From assembly GCF_001279585.1 (NCBI RefSeq), contig NZ_LGEC01000049.1, forward strand, positions 1 through 64,000: a DNA stretch of 64,000 bases, in the 5' to 3' direction. The stretch is from Nocardiopsis sp. NRRL B-16309 (GTDB lineage Bacteria > Actinomycetota > Actinomycetes > Streptosporangiales > Streptosporangiaceae). A model generated the notes under the pieces. It was not told the origin of the DNA. It worked only from the letters and a program-made list of their open reading frames with translations, and ran no database searches. The translations under genes and the position numbers were made by a program. Shown in pieces: positions 57,824 to 64,000 of this stretch; positions within the stretch are counted from its first letter, which is position 1, and every line of letters starts with the position of its first letter.

Positions 57824-58165
57824 GGGGAGCCGACGGGTCGTAGAGACTCAGCCGTAGCCGTCGGCAGGTGAGCACATCCCTCATCCGAAGCACCTGGGGT
57901 CAGACCGTGCCCCAGCCGGCCGGCCGGGGGGCCAGACCGCTGATGGAGTGTCCGACCCGCCCGGGGAACGCGCGCCCGCCCCCAGGCGAAGGCGCGTACG
58001 TCGGCCTGCGCGGCCCCGGGGGTCGGAGGTGACCGTTCAGCCGAGTGGTGTGCCCGGGGTCAGCCGAGTGGTGTGCCCGGGGTCGGCTCGGGGCGGTCCA
58101 GTGTCCTGGCAGGAGGGGGCGGGGCCGCCGGACCGAGCGAAGGCCCCGAAAGACACTGCTCGCCC
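57824..58165. other. Non-coding stretch with a 23-base direct repeat
   Basis: Between a plus-strand and a convergent minus-strand gene. No gene seen; it holds the repeat listed at 58038-58083. Confidence 0.45.
58038..58083. repeat. 23-base tandem repeat, two exact copies
   Basis: Copies at 58038-58060 and 58061-58083, each beginning CAGCCGAGTGGTGTGCCCGG. Non-coding, between convergent genes. Confidence 0.9.
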
Positions 58166-58858
58166 TCACCCGAGGGGCAGCAGCCGCCACTGCTGGTGGG
58201 CGTGGCCGCCGTCGGGCGCCTGGACCACCGCCGTCCCGTTGTCGGGCGCGCCGCCCTGCGCCTCCAGCGCCTGCGAGGTCGCCCGGTTGATGAGCCGGAC
58301 CACCCCGTCCCCGACCTCGACCGGCGCCCAGTGCTGGTGGGGGTCGCCCGTGCGGGACAGGAGCGTGGCCCCCGGGCCGCCGCCCGCGGCGATCTCCAGG
58401 ACCTTTCCGCTGCCCACGCCCTCGATCTCGTAGTAGCCGTCGTCCACGGGAACGAACCGCCATTGCTGGTTCTCCTGGTCGTGGCGGTCCCACAGGTGGA
58501 TGGCGGCACCGTTGGCGGTGGCGGCCTGGACGACGTCCAGGACGCGGTCCCCGTGCACGTTCTGCAGGACGTAGACGAGTTCCGGGTCGATCCCGGCCGG
58601 ATGGACGGGTTCCTCCTCCTCTTCCTCCTCCTCGGGTTCGGCCTCCTCCTCGGGGGCGCCGGGGGGCTGCACCAGGATGCCGGACTCCACGGCCAGCGCG
58701 GACTCCTCCTGTTCGTCCGAATCCGCCACGAACCGGCCCGAGACGTAGCCGGTGATGAGCACGATCAGCAGCAGCGCCGTGGCTCCGGCGACCAGCGGCC
58801 ACCGGGGCGCGAACGCCTGGTCGTACGTACGGGGGACGCGTGCGCGGCGTCGGGACAT
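58166..58858 (-). CDS. Membrane-anchored ricin-type lectin
   Basis: 230 residues. A basic start, one transmembrane helix (WPLVAGATALLLIVLITGYV, about 20-39), an acidic linker with runs of Glu (near 70-83), then a ricin-type beta-trefoil at 92-230 with QxW-type repeats: DQENQQWRF, DPHQHWAPV and HAHQQWRLLP. The lectin part would be outside the cell. No enzyme domain is attached. Ligand unknown. Confidence 0.88.
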   Translation of the reverse strand: MSRRRARVPRTYDQAFAPRWPLVAGATALLLIVLITGYVSGRFVADSDEQEESALAVESGILVQPPGAPEEEAEPEEEEEEEEPVHPAGIDPELVYVLQNVHGDRVLDVVQAATANGAAIHLWDRHDQENQQWRFVPVDDGYYEIEGVGSGKVLEIAAGGGPGATLLSRTGDPHQHWAPVEVGDGVVRLINRATSQALEAQGGAPDNGTAVVQAPDGGHAHQQWRLLPLG

Positions 58859-58992
58859 GAGGGGAACTCCCAGCGGGGACGGGTCCGGAGCCGCGTCCGC
58901 CGCGGCCCTGGACTATTTCACACCACTTGACCGATTCCCGCATGTCGACCGCCGACGGCGGTCGCCGGACCCCGGTCTGTAGGGTCCGGGCC

Positions 58993-59523
58993 ATGGAGTT
59001 CATCGGGGTCCCCTGGTTCATCGCGGTCCGCCACCTGGCACCTCCGCTGTTCCTGCTCGTGGTCGGCGGCGCGCTCATGGTGTGGCGCCCGCCGCGGCGG
59101 CGGGGCCTGGTGTGGGCGGCGCTGGTGCTCAACCTCGTCGCCGCGGCGCTGCCCTACGGGTGGATCGGGCTGCAGATCCTCACCGACCAGGCCGAACGGA
59201 CGGTGTTCGGCCTGGTGATGACCCTGCTCCAGCCGGGCGTGGTCGTGGTCGGCTGGCTCCTGCTCCTGGCGGCGGTCCTCGCGCAGCGACCGGAGGGGCG
59301 TGCCGGGACGACCGCTCCGGCGCGCGCCGGGACGGACACGAGCGGGGAGCGGAGCGGGAGCGGAGCGGGAGCGGAGCCGGAGCGGAGCCGGAGCGGAGCC
59401 GGAGCGGAGCCGGAGCGGAGCCGGAGCGGAGCCGGAGCGGAGCCGGAGCGGAGCCGGAGCCGGAGCGGAGCCGGAGCGGGGGCGGAGCGGGAGCGGGGGC
59501 GGGAGCGGGAGCGGCGGAGGTGA
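58993..59523 (+). CDS. Small membrane protein with a low-complexity tail
   Basis: 176 residues from the ATG at 58993. Three helices (LAPPLFLLVVGGALMVW, GLVWAALVLNLVAAALPYGW, VFGLVMTLLQPGVVVVGWLL), then about 65 residues made of repeats like GAEPERSRSGA, coming from a GGAGCG/GGAGCC hexamer array. The membrane part looks like a real gene; the tail is probably a recent repeat expansion. Confidence 0.65.
   Translation: MEFIGVPWFIAVRHLAPPLFLLVVGGALMVWRPPRRRGLVWAALVLNLVAAALPYGWIGLQILTDQAERTVFGLVMTLLQPGVVVVGWLLLLAAVLAQRPEGRAGTTAPARAGTDTSGERSGSGAGAEPERSRSGAGAEPERSRSGAGAEPERSRSRSGAGAGAERERGRERERRR
59340..59520 (+). repeat. GGAGCG/GGAGCC hexamer array inside a gene
   Basis: About 180 bases of near-pure six-base units in frame, coding Gly-Ala, Glu-Pro, Arg-Ser steps. 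Such arrays change length easily by slippage. Confidence 0.85.
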
Positions 59524-59550
59524 GGCGGACCGGGCCGCGGAAAACATAGG

Positions 59551-60507
59551 ATGACCGCGATGAGTCCCCGCACCGCACCCGCGTCCACGCTCTCGCTGCG
59601 CTCCGCCGCCGAGGCGATCCCGCCGACCTGGCTGGTCATGGTCGGCATCATCTCGGTGCAGACGGGCGCGGGCGTGGCCAAGAACCTCTTCGAGGTGCTG
59701 CCCCCGGCGGCGGTGGTGTGGCTGCGCCTGCTGACGTCGGCGGTGCTGCTGGTGCTCGTCGTACGGCCCGCCCTGCGGGCGCGCACGCGCGGCGACTGGA
59801 TGGTGGTCGTCGGCTACGGCGTCGCGCTGGCGTCGATGAACCTCTTCATCTACCAGGCCTTCGCCCGCATCCCGCTGGGCATCGCCGTCACCATCGAGTA
59901 CCTGGGCCCGCTGGCCATCGCGATCCTGGGCTCGCGGCGCCGGATCGACCTGCTGTGGGCGGGGCTGGCCGGGCTGGGCGTGGTGGCACTGGGCCTGGAG
60001 TCGGGCGAGATGGACCCGCTGGGCATCCTCTTCGCGGTCCTGGCCGCGGCCGCCTGGGCGGGCTACATCCTGCTCAGCGCCGCCACCGGGAGCAGGTTCA
60101 GCGGCGCCTCGGGATTGGCCATCGCCAGCGTCGTGGGGGTCGTCCTCCTGGGGCCACTGGGTGTGGCCGAGGGCGGGGCGGCGCTGCTGGACCCGCGGCT
60201 GCTGCTGTTCGGCCTGGCGGTGGGCGTCCTGTCGTCGGTGGTGCCCTACACGCTGGAACTGAGCGCGCTGCGCCGGATGCCGCCGCGCGTGTTCGGCGTC
60301 CTCATGAGCCTCCAGCCGGCCGCCGCGGCGCTCGTGGGCCTGGTCCTGCTGGGCGAACTGCTGACGGTGTGGCAGTGGCTCGCGGTCGCGTGCGTCATCG
60401 CCGCCAGCGCCGGATCGACACGGACCTCGGCCAAGCGCGAGGAAGAGTCCGGGGGCGAGGGGTCCGGGGGCGCGGAGCCCGGTCGGACCCGCCACGGGGA
60501 CGACTGA
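59551..60507 (+). CDS. EamA-family exporter (RhtA-like)
   Basis: 318 residues with ten helices in two EamA repeats (VMVGIISVQTGAGVAKNLFE ... GIAVTIEYLGPLAIAILGSR; AAAAWAGYILLSAATG ... PRVFGVLMSLQPAAAALVGL). The form is that of RhtA-type threonine/homoserine exporters. The tail is charged (KREEESGGEGSGG). A TAGGAT close to the ATG may be its -10, giving a short leader. Confidence 0.9.
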   Translation: MTAMSPRTAPASTLSLRSAAEAIPPTWLVMVGIISVQTGAGVAKNLFEVLPPAAVVWLRLLTSAVLLVLVVRPALRARTRGDWMVVVGYGVALASMNLFIYQAFARIPLGIAVTIEYLGPLAIAILGSRRRIDLLWAGLAGLGVVALGLESGEMDPLGILFAVLAAAAWAGYILLSAATGSRFSGASGLAIASVVGVVLLGPLGVAEGGAALLDPRLLLFGLAVGVLSSVVPYTLELSALRRMPPRVFGVLMSLQPAAAALVGLVLLGELLTVWQWLAVACVIAASAGSTRTSAKREEESGGEGSGGAEPGRTRHGDD

Positions 60508-60599
60508 GGCCCGCCGCGCGGGACCCGCCATCGGCCCAGGTCACGACGGTCGGCGGGGGCGCGCGGAAACGGCCGGAGCCGTGTACTACGCTGTGTCGT

Positions 60600-61727
60600 A
60601 TGTTTGCTTCCCCGGCCGCAGCGTCGACGGCCACGACCACGGTTCCCCCCTTCGCGGCCGAGGACATCGCCCTCCTCGGTGCGCCCCTGTGGGCCTGGCA
60701 GATCGCCCTGGCCGTCCTCGGCGTCCTGGTGCTCGCCGTCCTGGCGCGCACCATCTGGACGCCCACCGTCCGCTCGCTGCGGGCCTGGGCGCTGGGCAAC
60801 ATCGTCGTCAACGCCGGGATCGCCGTCACCGGCGCCACCGTGCGCGTGACCTCCTCCGGGCTGGGCTGCTCCGAGTGGCCCAGGTGCACGCCCGACAGCT
60901 TCGTCCCGGTCGACACCGGGCACGCGGCGCTCAACGCGGCGATCGAGTTCGGCAACCGGACGCTGACCTTCCTCGTGCTCGCCGTCGGCGTCATCACCCT
61001 GATCGCGGTCCTGCGGATGGCGCCGCGCCGCCGCGACCTGACCCGGCTGGCCGTGATCATCCCCTTCGGCGTCCTGGGCCAGGGCGTGGTCGGCGGCATC
61101 ACCGTGTGGACCGACCTGCACCCCGCCTCGGTGGCCACGCACTTCCTGCTGTCCATGGTGGTCACGTTCCTCGCCGTGGCGCTGTACGTGCGCTGCCAGG
61201 AGCCGGAGGGCACCCCGAGGATCTCCGTCGGCCCGATGCTGCACACGGTCAGCGTCGGCCTGGTCGTGGTGGGCTTCCTTCTGCTGGTCGCGGGCACGGT
61301 GGTCACCGGCACCGGGCCGCACGGCGGGGACGCCGAGGCGCCGCGCTGGGGGCTGGACCTGGCCATGGTCACGCGCGTCCACTCGTCCCTGGCCTGGCTG
61401 ACCCTGCTGGGCGCGCTCGCGGCGACCGTGATCGCCTTCCGCACCGGCACCCGGCGCCCGGTCCGGATGAGCAGCGTGGCCCTGCTCGTCGTGGTCCTGC
61501 TCCAGGGCGTGGTGGGCTACGTGCAGTACGCCCTGGCCCTGCCCGAGTCGCTCGTGGTCCTGCACGTGCTCGGCTCGACCGTGACGTGGGTGGCGATCTC
61601 GCGCCTGTACTTCGCCACCAGCCGCCTGGTGCCGCCGGGCACGCCGCTCAGCGACGACCCTGCTGTTCCGGCCCCGGCTGACCGTGACGGGGAACGTAGT
61701 GCTGCTGGGCCCGCGCCTGGGCTATGA
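60600..61727 (+). CDS. ctaA: Heme A synthase
   Basis: 375 residues, eight helices. The Cys pair C90/C96 in SSGLGCSEWPRCTPD and the heme His motifs in HPASVATHFLLS, TRVHSSLAWL and VLHVLGSTV are those of CtaA/COX15, which oxidises heme O to heme A for cytochrome oxidase. TACGCT just before the ATG suggests a leaderless mRNA. The 3' end overlaps the convergent prsW-type gene by 80 bases. Confidence 0.94.
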   Translation: MFASPAAASTATTTVPPFAAEDIALLGAPLWAWQIALAVLGVLVLAVLARTIWTPTVRSLRAWALGNIVVNAGIAVTGATVRVTSSGLGCSEWPRCTPDSFVPVDTGHAALNAAIEFGNRTLTFLVLAVGVITLIAVLRMAPRRRDLTRLAVIIPFGVLGQGVVGGITVWTDLHPASVATHFLLSMVVTFLAVALYVRCQEPEGTPRISVGPMLHTVSVGLVVVGFLLLVAGTVVTGTGPHGGDAEAPRWGLDLAMVTRVHSSLAWLTLLGALAATVIAFRTGTRRPVRMSSVALLVVVLLQGVVGYVQYALALPESLVVLHVLGSTVTWVAISRLYFATSRLVPPGTPLSDDPAVPAPADRDGERSAAGPAPGL

Positions 61728-62949
61728 CGTGCGCGAAGTCGGCCCGGCGCAGGAACCCCGAGTCGTGGGGGCGCTCGGTCCAGGCCGGGGCCACCGGCTG
61801 AGGGGCTCGGCCGAGGAAGGCGTCGCGGGCCACGTGCATCAGCGCGAGGAAGGAGTCGCGCCGCACCTTCCAGTCCTCGCGGGGCACGCCGGTGTCGAGC
61901 TTGCGGTGCAGGAGCGCCAGCTCGGTGGCCGCGAGCTGGTACTCCTTCATCGCGGCGCGGCCCCGGCGGCCCGCGTTGCGTCCCGCCCAGTCGCGCGCCC
62001 GGCGGCGGCCCGGCATCGAGCTGAGCATGGTGATGTCGGCGGGGGTGACCAGCCCGGTCGAGACGTAGGGCGGCAGGTAGCGGCTGATCGCCCCGATCTG
62101 CGAGCGCCGGTCGTTGCGCGCGATCACCAGCAGGCCCACCAGCACGACGAACAGCACCAGATAGGCCACCCCCAGGCCGTACCAGCCGAAGTAGGTGGAT
62201 CCGTTCCACATGGCGTGCAGGGCGACGGCCGCCACCCATCCCACGAACGGGGCGGCCATGCGCAGTGCCCCGGTGCGCGTCGCGGCGTAGGCCACGCCGA
62301 TCCCGATCATCGCGGTGTAGAGGGGGTGGCCGAAGGGCGCGACGAGGCCGCGGATCGCGAACGTGGCGACCAGCGTGCCGTCGAAGACCGCGCTGAGGAA
62401 GTACAGGATGTTCTCGGTGAAGGCGAAGCCGGTGGCGACCATCCCGGCGTAGATGACACCGTCGGTGAAGCTGTCCATCTCCTGGCGGCGGCGCCACAGC
62501 AGGAGCAGCAGGACCACGCCCTTGGCGCTCTCCTCGACCACGGGCGCCACGAGTGAGGTGGTCAGGTAGTCGCCCAGGTCCTGGCCGAAGAGCGGCACGG
62601 CGAGGTTGGTCTGCCCCCAGGTGTTGAGCACCAGGGACACCACGACGGCCACGCCCGCGCCCCAGACGAACGCGAAGAACAGGACCTGGCCCGGTTCCGG
62701 CTCGATGCGGTCGAGCATGAGGATCAGCGGCACCAGGATGGTGACCGGCACGATCGCGGCCGCGACGGCGACCGCGAATCCGGTCGCGCCGTCGATCCCG
62801 GCCGCGGCCCCGCCGGCGAGGGCGAGCAGCCACAGGTAGCCGAGCATCCCGATCAGGCACACGACGCTGACGGTCGTGCCGAGGATGAGGGTCATCGAAT
62901 AGCGCGAGCGGCGGCCCTGGAGGATGGCCTTGCTGTCGAGTCGGGGCAT
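61648..62949 (-). CDS. PrsW-family intramembrane metalloprotease
   Basis: 433 residues from the ATG at 62949. Seven or eight helices; the catalytic motifs are PVVEESAKGVVL (EE-x-x-K), GFAFTENILYFLS (F-x-x-x-EN), and His in RGLVAPFGHPLYTAMI and ALHAMWNGSTY. PrsW-type proteases cut membrane proteins such as anti-sigma factors. The C-terminal 140 residues are soluble. Target unknown. Confidence 0.92.
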   Translation of the reverse strand: MPRLDSKAILQGRRSRYSMTLILGTTVSVVCLIGMLGYLWLLALAGGAAAGIDGATGFAVAVAAAIVPVTILVPLILMLDRIEPEPGQVLFFAFVWGAGVAVVVSLVLNTWGQTNLAVPLFGQDLGDYLTTSLVAPVVEESAKGVVLLLLLWRRRQEMDSFTDGVIYAGMVATGFAFTENILYFLSAVFDGTLVATFAIRGLVAPFGHPLYTAMIGIGVAYAATRTGALRMAAPFVGWVAAVALHAMWNGSTYFGWYGLGVAYLVLFVVLVGLLVIARNDRRSQIGAISRYLPPYVSTGLVTPADITMLSSMPGRRRARDWAGRNAGRRGRAAMKEYQLAATELALLHRKLDTGVPREDWKVRRDSFLALMHVARDAFLGRAPQPVAPAWTERPHDSGFLRRADFAHVIAQARAQQHYVPRHGQPGPEQQGRR

Positions 62950-63065
62950 GGGCACCGATGGTAGCGGTTGGCGGTTCCGGCCTGCGAGTTCCCCCATGGC
63001 GGACGTGCGCGCGCTTTACTGGGGTCGTGTGTCCTCGCGGCGGAGGGCAGAATCGGATCCGTTAC

Positions 63066-63077
63066 TTGAGATCTCAA
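63066..63077. promoter_or_regulatory. 12-base palindrome TTGAGATCTCAA
   Basis: Exact palindrome 18 bases before the start of the small membrane-protein gene at 63096; an operator for a dimeric regulator is likely. Confidence 0.4.
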
Positions 63078-63095
63078 CCGACCAGGAGGCCCTCC

Positions 63096-63509
63096 ATGGA
63101 CCAGAACGTGCCGACCGCCCCCGCAGGCCCCGCCACCGGGGCTCCGCTGACGGCGCTGCGCGTCATCGTGCTCCTGCACCTGGCCGCGATCCTGTGGGAG
63201 GGCGTGACCGCCGGACAGCTGGTGACGTTCAACCTGGCCGCCGAGCCGCTGCACTACTTCGGCGCGTTCGGCGTGCACGTGGCGGCCGGGGCGCAGGTGT
63301 TGGCGGCCGCGTGGCTGTGGTCGCGCGCACGCCGGACGGCGCTGGGGCTCCTCGTGCTGAGCGCGGTGGCGTTCGGCCTGGGCTTCCTCCAGGCGGCCCT
63401 GGGCACCTACGGGCCGCTGCAGGTCCACGTGCCCCTGGCCGTGGCGCTCATGGCCCTGGTGGCCTGGACGGCCGCGATGGCCTGGCTCCGTCCGGCGGCG
63501 CGCGCCTGA
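63096..63509 (+). CDS. Small membrane protein
   Basis: 137 residues from the ATG with CAGGAGG upstream. Four helices (LRVIVLLHLAAILWEGVTAG, YFGAFGVHVAAGAQVLAAAW, ALGLLVLSAVAFGLGFLQAA, VPLAVALMALVAWTAAMAWL). No motif recognised. Possibly controlled through the TTGAGATCTCAA palindrome. Confidence 0.75.
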   Translation: MDQNVPTAPAGPATGAPLTALRVIVLLHLAAILWEGVTAGQLVTFNLAAEPLHYFGAFGVHVAAGAQVLAAAWLWSRARRTALGLLVLSAVAFGLGFLQAALGTYGPLQVHVPLAVALMALVAWTAAMAWLRPAARA

Positions 63510-63743
63510 GGAGGGCGTCGGACGAACGGTCCGGCCGGACCGCCGAAGGAGGGCACGGCCGGGTCGCCGACAGGAGGGCTCGGCCGAGCGGGCGGGAGAA
63601 GTCCCGCGGTCGGCGGCGGACCCGGCCGGACCGCCACGAAGGACGGACCGGAGCCCCGTTCGACCCGACCGCCACCGGAGCCCTGTTCGTCCGGACCGCG
63701 ACGATGACCATCCGGACGGGCCGGGGCCCGTTCGTCCGGACCG
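63510..63743. other. Non-coding, Arg/Gly-coding-like low complexity
   Basis: Between convergent genes. Contains degenerate direct repeats of CGGACC/CCGGACG type but no supported gene. Confidence 0.35.
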
Positions 63744-64000
63744 TCAGCGGACGGCGTCCGCCCACGCGCGGGACCGCAGGTGCGCGCGTGCGGCGACCAC
63801 GTACGTGCTCGCCGCCGTCCACGCCAGGGCGAGGCGGTCGGGCGGGGGCACGACCGACTCTCCCGTGCCGCGGGAACGCCGTGTCCGATAACCGCCGGTA
63901 TCGCGGTCCCGGACCGGCGATGCTGCGGGGATGACGACGAACACGGCCACGGCCACGGCCCACGAGACACACGCCATCGCCCCGCACGTCCTGGAACGGC
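63744..64000 (-). CDS. C-terminal fragment of a membrane protein (runs off the window)
   Basis: The minus-strand frame is open from the window edge to the stop at 63744. It reads GAMACVSWAVAVAVFVVIPA, a likely last transmembrane helix, then a basic cytoplasmic end (RYRTRRSR-like, LRSRAWADAVR). It could be the end of a transporter; most of the gene is outside the window. Confidence 0.4.
   Translation of the reverse strand, partial: RSRTCGAMACVSWAVAVAVFVVIPAASPVRDRDTGGYRTRRSRGTGESVVPPPDRLALAWTAASTYVVAARAHLRSRAWADAVR

Overview
The window looks like a chromosomal stretch of a high-GC actinomycete, probably close to Nocardiopsis or another Streptosporangiales/Streptomyces relative. Reasons are the very GC-rich codon use from 27 kb onward, the fabD-fabH-acpP-fabF cluster beside a FasR-type PucR regulator, a SufR-led suf operon, an IdeR/DmdR-type iron box, a leaderless-looking promoter, and XRE/DUF5753-DUF397 pairs. 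The assignment is inferred from gene content only.

Region 1 (1-about 0.6 kb) is chromosomal: the start of an exported protein on the minus strand with a LacI-type operator in its promoter. Region 2 (about 0.6-26.97 kb) is an integrated mobile island whose right end lies in the 3' end of a tRNA-Val(TAC) gene. It carries a lower-GC defence/cargo part and a high-GC transfer part. Cargo, left to right: a Pycsar-like operon (small Pro-rich protein, DUF6338-PycTM fusion effector, nucleotide cyclase; 1.1-3.3 kb); two unrecognised genes (3.5-5.3 kb); a 17-residue Gly-rich peptide; an XRE regulator with a four-unit operator array and a PD-(D/E)XK nuclease-like protein (5.85-6.8 kb); an XRE/DUF397 pair; and a four-gene operon of adenylate-kinase-like, HD-nucleotidase, QueC-like PP-loop and unknown protein (10.7-14.2 kb). 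Maintenance and transfer genes are a resolvase-like/ATPase operon (8.7-9.9 kb), a ribbon-helix-helix-like protein, a vWA-membrane-vWA cassette (15.3-18.2 kb), an MT-A70 methylase, a TraD/VirD4-like ATPase and a replication-relaxation protein (18.4-22.9 kb). The right end has XRE, excisionase, a tyrosine integrase, what looks like an intact attP with a tRNA-Met 3'-half core and arm repeats, and a large serine integrase running into tRNA-Val. The element therefore seems to have two integration modules, with the serine one in use.

Region 3 (27-64 kb) is core chromosome: 1-Cys peroxiredoxin, DUF3052, YjbQ, PhoD-type phosphatase, FasR and the type II fatty-acid synthase genes, a degenerate EAL-CBS protein, an SGNH hydrolase, a large orphan protein, an amino-acid group (MocR regulator, DMT exporter, PLP lyase, Lrp), an iron-box DUF2470 gene, the suf operon (sufR-B-D-ferredoxin-C-S-U-T) ended by a strong terminator, an ABC exporter, an inositol-phosphatase-family enzyme, a ricin-type lectin, a second DMT exporter, ctaA (heme A synthase) and a PrsW protease.

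The two observations most worth following are the DUF6338-PycTM fusion next to a Pycsar-like cyclase, and the Adk-HD-QueC-unknown operon, which I do not recognise as a named defence system. All family calls come from reading motifs; no database search was possible.
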